Origin: JAVBWI01 sp036677445
GTDB taxonomy: Bacteria; Bacillota; Clostridia; Christensenellales; CAG-138
Length of the DNA: 47,129 nt
NCBI GenBank assembly: GCA_036677445.1
Contig: JAVBWI010000016.1
Location: 1-47,129 of the forward strand
Direction: 5' to 3'
The notes beneath the pieces were generated by a model. The model was not told the origin of the DNA. It did no database searches and saw nothing but the letters and a program-made list of their open reading frames with translations. Below, piece by piece: positions 1 through 8,221 of this stretch. Numbering within the stretch: the stretch's first letter is position 1; every line of letters begins with the position of its first letter. Made by a program: the position numbers and the translations under genes.

Positions 1-124
1 AGAAGTATTTAAACATGAAGCACCTGGAGTATCAGGTAGAACCCGATTTTGCCGCCAGCTGAAGTGGCAGACGCACGGCCTCGTTCCTTTTTGCGCATAA
101 TTCTTGACAGTACCGCGACAAATT

Positions 125-200
125 TGAACCCACCTGAACCCCCCCAAGAAAAATGAACCCCCCTCCGCAGATTTGAACCCCCCTGTGCTGGTACAGCCCC
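125..200. repeat. TGAACCC repeats, possible IS21-type element end
   Basis: TGAACCC occurs four times in 56 bases (125, 135, 154 and 174), each followed by a C-rich run. Serial copies of a GGGGGTTCA-like motif are what I remember from the ends of IS21-family elements (istA/istB). The first 62 bases contain a short open frame ending in TGA at 60-62 that could be the tail of a gene cut by the window edge; I do not recognise it. The identification as an IS21 end rests on recall of the motif style only, with no transposase visible. Confidence 0.35.
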
Positions 201-298
201 CTGCGAAAAAGACACCTGAAAATGCACACACTAACCGGCCCCAAATCAGTGGACAGTCATAAACGCACCCACAGCTGAGCATACTACCAATAGGAAAT

Positions 299-631
299 AT
301 GCGAAGCGTAAACGAGCGTGAAAAGGCACTGAAGCTGTATTTTGGCGAAGGGAAAAGCCACAGGGCGGTAGCCGTGGAACTCGGTATATCGCGTGATACC
401 GTAAAAAGCTGGACACGCAGGTATCGGATGAATAACGGTCTGCCCGATCGTTCCCGGACGCACGAAACGGAGCACATCCGGACAGATCTGGTCAGGGTTG
501 AAAGAAAGTACAAACCATGGGAGAAATCGGCTCAAGCGAGCGCGGAGGAGCGGATAGCCCAGCTGGAAATGGAGGTCGACCTTCTGAAAAATTTTCTCTT
601 AGAAAAGAAAAGAAGGTTGATAAAGAGATAA
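299..631 (+). CDS. IS3-family transposase OrfA (helix-turn-helix)
   Basis: 110-residue OrfA of the IS3 element. The N-terminal half (about residues 5-45) is a helix-turn-helix of the transposase_8/HTH type, with the pattern SHRAVAVELGISRDTVKSW. The C-terminal part (about 75-105) is a leucine-rich helix (IAQLEMEVDLLKNFL) typical of the multimerising leucine zipper of OrfA. In this family OrfA binds the element ends and, by ribosomal frameshifting, is fused to OrfB. The ATG at 299 follows TAGGAAAT, a weak ribosome binding site. The 3' end overlaps OrfB in the -1 frame, and an A-rich stretch (GAAAAGAAAAGAAGG, about 602-616) is the likely slippage site. Confidence 0.85.
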   Translation: MRSVNEREKALKLYFGEGKSHRAVAVELGISRDTVKSWTRRYRMNNGLPDRSRTHETEHIRTDLVRVERKYKPWEKSAQASAEERIAQLEMEVDLLKNFLLEKKRRLIKR

Positions 632-1491
632 TCTTCACGGTCGTCAGCCGATTGGATAATAAGTACGCTGCGACAAAAATGTGCCTGTTTTACGGTATTT
701 CCCGTAGCGGGTACTATGCGTGGAAAACGCGCAAAGACACTCCATCCAAGGATATAGAGCTGGTGGAGCTGATTGAGGAATGCCAGCGAAAGCACAAGCG
801 CAGATATGGCTACCGCCGGGTCGCTCTGTGGCTGAAAAACGAGAAAGGCATGATGGTCAATCATAAAAAAGTTCTGCGAATTACCGGGAAATACAATCTT
901 CTTTCGGTTATCCGCCGACGTAGGCTGCACAGATATGTACCGAACGGGAATCTTGTTTACGAAAACATTCTCAACCGCAATTTTTATGCCGACAGACCAA
1001 ATCGGAAATGGGTGACGGATATTTCCTACATCGTCACGCCCGCCGGAACCCTTTACTTGTCGGCAATTCGGGACTTGTACGATAACTTTATTGTAGCGTA
1101 CAAGACCGCTAAGAGGCAGGATTACAGCCTGGTTGACAGAACGATCAGAGTTGCACTGGATGCGGAAAGTCCCACTGAAAAAGTCATTCTGCACAGTGAT
1201 CAGGGTGGACAGTACCGCTCCTTTGACTACCGCGCCTGTACCGAGGAGAACAGCCTCACGCCGTCCATGTCGTCGCCTGGAACGTCAGGGGACAACGCCT
1301 GCGCCGAAAACTTCTTTTCCATCTTCAAAACAGAATGTATCTATTGGGAAAAGCCGCAAACGCCGGAGGAAGCGGACAAGCTGACAGCGGAGTTTATCGA
1401 TTATTACAATTATGAACGTATTCAGCTGCGCAGCGGCCTATCGCCGTATGACGAGCGCCGCCGTTGGTTCGACAGCAATCCGGTAACTTGA
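517..1491 (+). CDS. IS3-family transposase OrfB (DDE integrase)
   Basis: Retroviral-integrase-fold transposase of the IS3 family. The catalytic acids are visible in WVTDISY, HSDQGGQY and NACAENFF, with 35 residues between the second Asp and the Glu, the DD(35)E spacing of this family. An HTH_21-like region (RRYGYRRVALWL) precedes the catalytic core, and the C-terminus has the usual YYNYERIQ..LSPYDERR signature. The frame is open from 517, but its first 30 or so residues overlap OrfA and look unlike protein. The active product is therefore probably an OrfA-OrfB fusion made by -1 frameshifting near 602-616. No disabling mutation is visible. No gene is seen from 1492 to 1803. Confidence 0.88.
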   Translation: MGEIGSSERGGADSPAGNGGRPSEKFSLRKEKKVDKEIIFTVVSRLDNKYAATKMCLFYGISRSGYYAWKTRKDTPSKDIELVELIEECQRKHKRRYGYRRVALWLKNEKGMMVNHKKVLRITGKYNLLSVIRRRRLHRYVPNGNLVYENILNRNFYADRPNRKWVTDISYIVTPAGTLYLSAIRDLYDNFIVAYKTAKRQDYSLVDRTIRVALDAESPTEKVILHSDQGGQYRSFDYRACTEENSLTPSMSSPGTSGDNACAENFFSIFKTECIYWEKPQTPEEADKLTAEFIDYYNYERIQLRSGLSPYDERRRWFDSNPVT

Positions 1492-1803
1492 AGCTGGGGT
1501 TTATCACTTTGGTTTCCAAAAGGGCAACAAAAAGACGACGTTCTCACGTCGCCCTTTCGCAAATCTCCCGTGCCGCTCGGGTCGCTCCCCAGCGTTGCCC
1601 TATCCTGCGCGTGAGCAAAGCGTTATTATTGTGTCTGTAACATGGAATAATATACCTAAAATTATCTGTGTGCATTTTCAAATGTCTGGCCGCATGGGGG
1701 CAGCACCGCTCATTTGGCGGGGGTGGGTGCATACCTGATAACGAATGGTCGAGGCACATGTTACCGTCTACGATATATCAAAGACGCAACATACGTTGGA
1801 TAA

Positions 1804-3867
1804 ATGCAACTTACCTGCAAATCCATTGAGCGGTTCAGGAGCACGTGTTATACTGCCCATAACGCAAAGGTGGGTGGCCTGGTCGGCATGTTTGACGAGG
1901 ATATCGCGGATTCCCGAATCATCAGCGACTGTTCCAGTACTGGCGATGTCACAGGCGGGGCCGGCGCTTCGGTAGGTGCGCTGATTGGCGAGGATGTTAT
2001 GAGCAACATAACGCTGAACAGCATCTCCATCACCACACCGGCAGCCAAGCTGAACTTTATGGTGAGAGAAGCTTTGGACATTAACGGCTTGGTAGTGACT
2101 GCGGCCTATTGTTACAATAACACAGCCAAATTGCCCATCACCACGGCGCATATCACCGGCTTTAACAGCGGCGCGCCGGTAACAGGCCAGAAATTGACCA
2201 TCACCTTTGGCGGCGAGTCAACCACCTATACCGTTGATATTACGCCCCTTGTGTGGGAGGGCGGCGGCAGCGCGGGCAACCCCTATCGGGTTTCGTCGGC
2301 GGCGCATCTTAACGCGGTACGGGATTTCCTAAACGACCCTAGCATCCATTTTTTGCAGACAGGTAATATAAACCTTTCGGGCTACAGCAACTGGACGCCC
2401 ATCGGGGATAGCGCGAACCAATTCGCCGGAACCTACGACGGCGGCGGGTATACCATATCCAACCTGACTATAAATAGCTCTGCTTTGATACGGGCAGGCC
2501 TGTTTGGGCTTGTTGGTAACGGAGGCAGGCTTAAGAATATCATTCTGCAAAATGTGGATATAAGCTCTTCGGGTCATAGCCTGCAAGACAGCGGGGGCTT
2601 GGTTGGCTATAACAATGGTTCCGTTACGGCCTGCGGCGTTTCCGGCAGCGTAACCCATAGCGCGCCAGGCTCGCCCTACATAGGCGGGCTGGCCGGCCAG
2701 AACAACGGAACCATAACTGCCAGCTTCAGCGACGCTAACGTAACGGGCAACGCATCTTCAACAGGCGGCCTTGTTGGATTTAACGGCAGAACTATCATGA
2801 ACTGTTACAGCATCGGCGGCGTATCCGGAGGAAGTAACTCGGGTGGGCTGGTCGGCTATGACTGGGACGGAACCATCACCAACTGCTACAGCACCGGCGC
2901 AGTAACCGGAACCAATGTGGGCGGCCTGATCGGCAACAGAGGACCCAGCGCAACCGCCAACAATAGCTATTACCTCGATACGGCGGCAGTTGCCTCCGCA
3001 GGCGGCGCACCTTTGACCGAAACGGAGCTGAAACAAAAGGAAAGCTTTGATGGCTGGGATTTTGATGGCATATGGCATATATGGGAAGATACTGCTTACC
3101 CTGCGCTGCGGTGGCAGCTTCCTTCCATAACCTACCACGCCAACAGGGGAAAAGGCTCAGCGCCGGTGGAGATGAAAAAAATGCCCGGCGAACCGCTGAC
3201 AATAGCGGCCAACATGTTCACCGTGCCATCCGGCAAACAGTTCAAGCACTGGAATACGCAGGCGGACGGCGCCGGCACAAGCTATGCAGAGGGGGACACA
3301 ATGGATATGCCCGCAAGCCCTCTGGATTTGTACGCCATTTGGGAGAGCAGCCCCGGCGGTGGCGGCGGCGGGACGCCGACCTACCGCCAGCGCACGCTGG
3401 CCAACAACGCCACGGGCGTTACGGCGTCCGGCAACAGCATCCACAGCGGCGCGCAACTGACTATAAAAACGATAGATGCCCGATCGTTGCCCGCACAAAT
3501 ACGGGAAGCGATTGCGCAAGGCGAACTGATTGCCGGGTACGATATTACCCTCTCGGGCGGCTTTATGGGCGAGCTCGCGCTCTCTTTCCCCGTGGGGGAG
3601 GAATATAACGGTTGGCTTATCACCATCCTCCACTACGTGAACGGCCGGGTAGAGACCTATACCGCAGTGGTGACGGATGGCAGGGCAACGGTCACGGTAA
3701 GCAGCCTCTCCCCCTTTGTGGTGCTCAATACCGGCATGATCGTGCCGGATATTACCGTAACCGACCCGCCCAAGACGGGTGACACGGCGATGCCGCTCGG
3801 TTTCGTGATGCTGGGCCTTACGGCGCTCTGCGCCCTCTAACTGGCGATAAAGCGACGCAAAGTATAA
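1804..3867 (+). pseudogene. Broken GLUG-repeat surface protein with sortase-type tail
   Basis: The open frame 1804-3840 gives 678 residues without a signal peptide or ribosome binding site, so the 5' end seems lost. The order is: a GLUG-like repeat (about 20-65), a bacterial Ig-like domain (about 80-148, ending TFGGESTTYTVDI), further GLUG repeats of the type GGLVGYN..G.I..CYS.G.V (about 150-385), an InlB B-repeat/Flg_new domain (about 420-490, FKHWNTQADGAG..Y), a Gly-rich linker, and a C-terminal region ending PPKTGDTAMPLGFVMLGLT. Stop TAA (3838-3840) falls inside the membrane helix. Directly after it, in the same frame, come LAIKRRKV and a second stop (3865-3867), which is the missing end of a sortase anchor. 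Such proteins are normally wall-linked adhesins. Both ends argue for a decayed gene. Confidence 0.7.
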
Positions 3868-3878
3868 GGTATTGTATG

Positions 3879-3913
3879 AAAAAGGACGAGGGTATCGTGC
3901 CTTCGTCCTTTTT
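3879..3913 (+). terminator. Rho-independent terminator after GLUG gene
   Basis: A 14-pair stem (3879-3892 with 3900-3913, one G-T pair, loop TATCGTG) built from AAAAAGGACGA and TCGTCCTTTTT, with five Ts completing the right arm. It lies 12 bases after the second stop of the surface-protein remnant. Confidence 0.8.
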
Positions 3914-4062
3914 ATCCGGGAAACTCCCCGGCAATACCGGGGCGCTCGGCGGCGGGCATTGTCACGATTGCCGTATCGGGTATAAAGAAGAAGCACGTAT
4001 AAATGGTAAGCTTATACGTTTGCTTGCGGCTCGTATTAATGTGAGAAGGGACAGACATATTA

Positions 4063-4356
4063 ATGAAAATAACGGGAGTTAGCGCCACAAGTAATTACGT
4101 ACTTCGAATTGTTTTAGAAGATGGCAGTGAAATCAAATTGAATATGGAAAGGATAAAGCGCGTTCCTCATTGCAGGTTGCATGATATTTCTACTTTTCTA
4201 TCCGTCAAATATGAGGGAACGGCTATCTATTGGAATTTACCGAATGGAGGAACCGAGTATTATCCGCTCAGGCTGGTATGGGATAACCCGCAACAATGCA
4301 AGAACCTATATCCGCTTAGGCTCACGCTGGATGATATATTTTCTTACCTGAGATGA
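4063..4356 (+). CDS. DUF2442-like small protein
   Basis: 97 residues, no signal peptide or membrane segment. The pattern (a short beta strand, 'L.I.L.DGSEI.LNM', then '.LHD.STFLSVKYEG.AIYWNLPNGGTEYYPLRL') resembles DUF2442-type proteins, which are often found near mobile elements and toxin-antitoxin-like loci. The function is unknown. The ATG at 4063 is preceded by a weak GAAGGGAC about 14 bases upstream. The gene stands alone between a terminator on the left and a convergent gene on the right. It seems AT-richer than the core genes of this window, which suggests an accessory origin. Assignment to DUF2442 is from pattern memory. Confidence 0.6.
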   Translation: MKITGVSATSNYVLRIVLEDGSEIKLNMERIKRVPHCRLHDISTFLSVKYEGTAIYWNLPNGGTEYYPLRLVWDNPQQCKNLYPLRLTLDDIFSYLR

Positions 4357-4420
4357 TACTCGAATCATGATGCTTTGTGTCTTTAGCGGCTGGGATAAAG
4401 AGTTTTCGTATTGGACGAGT

Positions 4421-4753
4421 TCAATAGAACAGAATAATCTCCATAAGGATATCATCGTATTCAATTTGTCTTTTACTGATTATTTCATGATATGTGTTTT
4501 TTGCTATAAAAACTTTATTATCACCGGTTATTTCAAACGATAAGAGATCGCCGTTGCTCTTATTAAATTTCAATAGGATGCTTTTTTGATCAGTAAGCGA
4601 TATCTCGGGTTGAGGGTCTATTTTTTCAATTAGATTTTTTATATAATTAATATGTTCTGTTGAAAATGGTATAGCAGCATGTTCTAAAAAGGCATCCAGT
4701 CTTTTCAGGTTTTCTTTCATCTTAATTTTATTTTCCCCTAAATTATCAATCAT
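4421..4753 (-). CDS. Hypothetical protein, AT-rich accessory gene
   Basis: 110 residues, soluble, helix-rich N-terminal half (MKENLKRLDAFLEHAAIPFS) followed by a beta-rich half (SILLKFNKSNGDLLSFEITG). I do not recognise the family. The start is placed at ATG 4753 because GAAAGGTG lies seven bases upstream; a longer frame would need a TTG start overlapping that ribosome binding site. It converges with the DUF2442-like gene and looks distinctly AT-rich, consistent with acquired DNA. It could be an immunity-type or antitoxin-type small protein, but nothing in the sequence proves that. Confidence 0.6.
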   Translation of the reverse strand: MIDNLGENKIKMKENLKRLDAFLEHAAIPFSTEHINYIKNLIEKIDPQPEISLTDQKSILLKFNKSNGDLLSFEITGDNKVFIAKNTYHEIISKRQIEYDDILMEIILFY

Positions 4754-4951
4754 AATAACACCTTTCAAAATTAAGGTATTACATTATAAGTTGATAAACG
4801 GAAGAATATTCTTTGACCAGATGAAACCTAATACATCTGCGGATTGAGAAAGACCAAGCTTGAGAAAAAATGAGTAACAAAATTTATTAACGGGTACTAA
4901 TCTTTGCTTGATCGTGTATGGCCGTAAAACCGGTGAAGCGGATTGAAAAAT

Positions 4952-5941
4952 TTAAGAGCTTATTTCCATGAACAGGAAAGTCATATACAGCAAGTACAGC
5001 AGGAGCAGAGATATCCCTTGCCAGCGCCTGAACCTGCCTGAAATCATTGCCGGCAAAAACGCAATGCAGAATGCCGCAATGCAAACGGGCAGGTCGATAA
5101 GAAGCGTCTGATTGATTTCGTTCGGGAAAAACGCGGTTTGTATACCTTCGATTGTCAGCCCGTTTTTTGAGATAAATGTACTGACTGATAGTACCAGCGT
5201 TAAATCCAAAATATTTGCGCCAATAATGTTACCAATGCCGATAGCGGACTCCCTTTTTCTGATTGCAGAAAGCGTTGTAACCAGTTCGGGCAAGGATGTG
5301 CCCATGGCAACCATCGTAATTCCAACGAAAGCTTCGGAAACACCCAGACCGATAGCTATTATAACACCGTTGTCAACCATTAAATTTGCACCGATGGAGA
5401 TACCTATTGCTCCACATATGAATTTAAGTATATTGATGATAGTAGAGCCTCTCTCTATCCTTGTAACGAACTCAACTGTGATAGTTTCTTTGCTTTTTTT
5501 TACGCTTGCAATGTTCAAAAACAGAAAGGCCACCGTTATCAGGAGCAGAGGTATCGTCCCGCTTTTTGAAATCACGCCGCTTTTGCTTACAATAAGCAAT
5601 ATCACGGCCGCGTAAATCATTAGGCCGGCTTTTCCTCTTATCTCGCTTTTGCTGATAGCCGAAGGAAGGGCTATGATGGAAATAGCCAATATGACCGACG
5701 TATTAAATATTGCAGAGCCTATCGCATTACCAATTCCCATACCTGTCGCACCTTGGGATGTAGCAATGGCCGATACGAAAAGCTCCGGCAATGTTGTTCC
5801 CAAGCTGACAATAGTTGCGCCAATCAATAGACGGGGCACACCTGTTTTTTTTGCAATCCATACTGCTGAGTCGACAAACATATCACCGCATTTAATGGTG
5901 ATGATCAAGCCGAGGATGAACAGCATAAGCGGAAGAAGCAT
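4952..5941 (-). CDS. Calcium/sodium antiporter, CaCA family (YrbG-like)
   Basis: 329-residue membrane protein with about ten hydrophobic segments and the two internal alpha repeats of the Ca2+/cation antiporter superfamily. Repeat 1 is SLGTTLPEL followed by GIGNAIGSAIFN (about 46-80); repeat 2 is AMGTSLPEL followed by GIGNIIGANILDL (about 212-247). The conserved Glu in each LPEL is the ion-coordinating residue in this family. It exchanges Ca2+ for Na+ (or H+) across the cell membrane; the exact ion cannot be told from sequence. The start at 5941 is chosen because AAGGAG lies nine bases upstream. An upstream ATG at 6025 would add 28 polar residues without a ribosome binding site. It is transcribed alone and looks AT-richer than the core genes. 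Confidence 0.88.
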   Translation of the reverse strand: MLLPLMLFILGLIITIKCGDMFVDSAVWIAKKTGVPRLLIGATIVSLGTTLPELFVSAIATSQGATGMGIGNAIGSAIFNTSVILAISIIALPSAISKSEIRGKAGLMIYAAVILLIVSKSGVISKSGTIPLLLITVAFLFLNIASVKKSKETITVEFVTRIERGSTIINILKFICGAIGISIGANLMVDNGVIIAIGLGVSEAFVGITMVAMGTSLPELVTTLSAIRKRESAIGIGNIIGANILDLTLVLSVSTFISKNGLTIEGIQTAFFPNEINQTLLIDLPVCIAAFCIAFLPAMISGRFRRWQGISLLLLYLLYMTFLFMEISS

Positions 5942-6172
5942 GCAAGTGTTCTCCTTATCTATCTTTTGGTATATCGTATATTCATTTGTGCCGGATATTT
6001 TTAAGTTCCTGTAATTCTTATTCATGCAGCGACAGATTTACAACAATGACCGGTGGAAAAATAAAGGGCAGAAATATCAATTAATATGCTATGTTTCGGC
6101 GATTTGCCGGAGATTTGGCAGGCGCTCGGCTGTTATGTCACCGGCGCATGGCTGCCCATCTGTACAGGAGTA

Positions 6173-6847
6173 TTACCAGGAATCCGGCGAATTCGGTACA
6201 AAGTAGAGCATATCCTCTTCGTTGTTGACGTCTGTAAATGCTTGCGGAACCTTTCCGGCAATGATGTGTTCGGCTACGGGAACATCCACCTGTGAAGTGA
6301 TGGTTTTAACGCTGCCGGGCAATACTACGGCGAATTGAACCTCCAACCGCAGCACAACACGGTGAAGGGTCTGGTTGATGCCTGCCGTGCGGAATTCGCT
6401 TGAGAATGCGGTTTGCACATTGCTTTCAGGTGAGAAGCTCATATGCAGCATCGGCCCCGTACCCGAAAGCAGCGGGATACCCGTCGCGGTACCCATAGGG
6501 ATGTCAATGCCCTGCTTCCCGATGGCTGTTACGCGCGCTTGGGCGGCCTGCGCGCAGCGTAGTGCGAACAGATTCAGCGCACGGGTATTAAGCTCGATAT
6601 AATAAACCTGATCCTGCGTTTGCAGTATGTCGACGAACTCTGTGGAGGTCTCATCCGCCGCAAGGCATTCCAGTACCGCCGCATACATCGCGTCGGAAGC
6701 CGCGGATTGCACGCGAATCTCTGCAAGGCGCGCTAACGCGGGCTGCAGCTGCGCATTGATGAGCGCGTACGCCAATGCAAGCAGCAGTATGACCGCGCCC
6801 AGTATGACATAGATCTTCCGCCGCCGCGGCCGCTTCCGAAGCTCCAT
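6173..6847 (-). CDS. yunB: Sporulation protein YunB
   Basis: 224 residues with one N-terminal membrane anchor (about 11-33, IYVILGAVILLLALAYALIN) and an outward domain. The body matches YunB: 'IELNTRALNLFALRCAQAAQ' around 85-105, 'G.DIPMGTATGIPLLSGTGP' around 120, and 'TAGINQTLHRVVLRLEVQFAVVLPG' around 157-182. YunB is a mother-cell (sigma-E regulated) protein needed for efficient spore formation in Bacillus subtilis. The start at 6847 has GGGGAGG seven bases upstream; the frame remains open further left, but that extension is not protein-like. It stands alone. Its presence indicates an endospore former. Confidence 0.85.
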   Translation of the reverse strand: MELRKRPRRRKIYVILGAVILLLALAYALINAQLQPALARLAEIRVQSAASDAMYAAVLECLAADETSTEFVDILQTQDQVYYIELNTRALNLFALRCAQAAQARVTAIGKQGIDIPMGTATGIPLLSGTGPMLHMSFSPESNVQTAFSSEFRTAGINQTLHRVVLRLEVQFAVVLPGSVKTITSQVDVPVAEHIIAGKVPQAFTDVNNEEDMLYFVPNSPDSW

Positions 6848-7033
6848 GCGCCTGCCTCCCCATAGCAGTATATGCCGTGCATAGGTAAGGTGTGAGAGGA
6901 AACGCAAGACCGATGATGTTATTTTTTTATAAGGCCGGACCCAAGTTGCGGAGAACCGGAATAGGCGGGGAAATTGAACTGCATTGGAGAAAACGCCAAA
7001 ACCACCGGCTGGGCCGGTAAAAACAAGTAGAAA

Positions 7034-7089
7034 CCTCCTTCTGATAACTAAATGCGGATTTGCCAACCGCAAAAAGAAACAGAAGGAGG
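7034..7089 (+). promoter_or_regulatory. Hairpin that can sequester a ribosome binding site
   Basis: CCTCCTTCTG (7034-7043) is perfectly complementary to CAGAAGGAGG (7080-7089), which is a very strong ribosome binding site for the ATG at 7097. A nested TGCGG/CCGCA pair (7053-7057 with 7067-7071) extends the structure. This would hide the site in an mRNA read rightward. The gene it should serve is only a stub. Confidence 0.45.
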
Positions 7090-7096
7090 ATTATCC

Positions 7097-7177
7097 ATGG
7101 CGGATGTACAAAGCTTTACAACAATTTTAGAATTGCCAAAACAAGAAGCAATGCTCCACTTAGCCATGAAACATTAA
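7097..7177 (+). pseudogene. Stub of a gene interrupted at the ytaF junction
   Basis: ATG at 7097 with an excellent AGAAGGAGG seven bases upstream opens a frame beginning MADVQSFTTILEL that stops after 26 codons and overlaps the 3' end of the convergent ytaF-like gene from 7116. About six codons precede the point where the sequence becomes AT-rich and matches the end of ytaF. The simplest reading is that an original gene lost everything but its 5' end when the AT-rich segment arrived. It could also be a real 26-residue peptide. Confidence 0.35.
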
Positions 7178-7760
7178 AAGACAATTTCTCTGCAATTTTA
7201 TTGCCGATGTAACAACCGAGTATGATTGCTGCCATACCTACTAAAAAAGAGAAAAATACAACTTCTATCAAGTTAATGTTGACAAGCCCTACTCCAAAAC
7301 CGGCGGCTAGCCCATCAAGAGAAACTGCGATTGCGAGAGATGCGGCTTCAAGCGGCGAGAGGACTCTTGAATAATCTCGATCTGCCACCTCCGGGTTTGC
7401 ATATATATTCAGAACAAAATTTATATTGAACATGGAGAATTTTAACTCTTTGTTTAATTTGTTGTGTTTTCTAATTAATGTTTTGATCCAATTATCAAAC
7501 AGCTTAACAATTCCCAACACAAACAGTAGAGCAAAACAGATCCCGTTTGTAAGATGATTCGGGATATATGGACCAATGATCGAACCCAGAAAAAGAGATG
7601 AGGCAAGGATTGAAGTGCAAATAACATTTATAATTATAATAGATATTAGCGGAATTTTTATTTTATTGCTTCCATATGCGAAACTTGCGAAAAACGCATC
7701 GATCGAAAGAGCAATAACAAGCAATATCGCTTCCAGCGTGGAGGAGAATGCAAATTCCAA
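7116..7760 (-). CDS. ytaF: YtaF-like sporulation membrane protein (MntP superfamily)
   Basis: 214 residues, six predicted membrane segments in two halves of three. Each half carries the conserved acidic motif of the MntP/YtaF group: ALSIDAFFASFAYG (about 17-30) and AVSLDGLAAGFGVG (about 145-158). The cytoplasmic linker contains NPEVADRDYSRVLSPLEA (about 122-139), which matches the 'P..AD.D.SG.I...EA' segment of sporulation protein YtaF rather than manganese exporter MntP. The start is TTG at 7760 with AAGGCGG nine bases upstream; no ATG lies near. The gene seems strongly AT-rich compared with yunB next to it, so it was probably acquired recently. MntP-type metal export is the alternative role. 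Confidence 0.78.
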   Translation of the reverse strand: MEFAFSSTLEAILLVIALSIDAFFASFAYGSNKIKIPLISIIIINVICTSILASSLFLGSIIGPYIPNHLTNGICFALLFVLGIVKLFDNWIKTLIRKHNKLNKELKFSMFNINFVLNIYANPEVADRDYSRVLSPLEAASLAIAVSLDGLAAGFGVGLVNINLIEVVFFSFLVGMAAIILGCYIGNKIAEKLSFNVSWLSGALLLVLAILKLL

Positions 7761-8035
7761 AAAACTGCACCGCCTTGTCTGATATTTTTGGATAATGCTT
7801 CTAATAAATTATCCCCATACCCTTATGGGCGCGATAATTCTGACTAAAAGCAGCTATCCCGGATATTGAGCCAGCATACGCATACTAACCATAGTAATAA
7901 GCGCCCTGAGAAAACGTGCTTGTTCATTTTAAAAAACAGAAAATTCAACTGAAAGATTTTGCTCCGGACAAATCATTGACAATGTGAAAAATAAGAAAGC
8001 GGCTATTTGATGAGCAACTTGAAGCGTAGAATAGG

Positions 8036-8061
8036 AGCCGGCCTGAATAGGGTCGGCTTTT
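8036..8061 (+). terminator. Rho-independent terminator without a gene upstream
   Basis: AGCCGGCC pairs with GGTCGGCT (one G-T pair) around the loop TGAATAG, followed by TTTT. No intact gene on the + strand precedes it. In the gap 7761-8076 I otherwise see only a short CCCATA/TATGGG hairpin near 7815 and no coding sequence. It may be left over from a lost gene. Confidence 0.55.
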
Positions 8062-8076
8062 AATTGTATGAATAGG

Positions 8077-8196
8077 CTAAATTGTTAATATTCCAAATGC
8101 TGTGTACAAACGTTTATAGCGGTAACTATTATTCGGGGTCTCCTTTTCTACGGTATCTAATATTTTTGCCAAGATAGTACCCATGGCCTGCTGCAT
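8077..8196 (-). CDS. Short unrecognised ORF downstream of the dehydrogenase-like gene
   Basis: On the minus strand a frame ending at TAG 8077-8079 reads MQQAMGTILAKILDTVEKE from ATG 8196, 39 residues in all. The frame stays open upstream into the last codons of the next gene (FRNPEYHPYQS precedes the Met), for about 61 codons. The composition looks protein-like, with an amphipathic helix. There is no ribosome binding site in front of the ATG, so this could be the 3' remnant of a lost gene. I do not recognise it. Confidence 0.3.
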   Translation of the reverse strand: MQQAMGTILAKILDTVEKETPNNSYRYKRLYTAFGILTI

Positions 8197-8221
8197 GGAT
8201 TGGTACGGATGATATTCAGGA

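Larger units (their letters stand above)
240..1525 (+). mobile_element. IS3-family insertion sequence
   Basis: Two overlapping frames encode an OrfA helix-turn-helix protein and an OrfB DDE transposase, the standard IS3-family layout. The limits are approximate. A weak imperfect inverted repeat can be drawn between about 239-256 (GGCCCCAAATCAGTGGA) and about 1500-1520 (read inverted, GGAAACCAAAGTGATAA). I could not find a convincing target duplication. The element looks intact because both frames are open and the catalytic triad is present. Confidence 0.75.

Noticed and set aside
6086..6295. 69-codon plus-strand frame between the antiporter gene and yunB
   Set aside because: Its second half is antisense to the end of yunB and no binding site precedes it.
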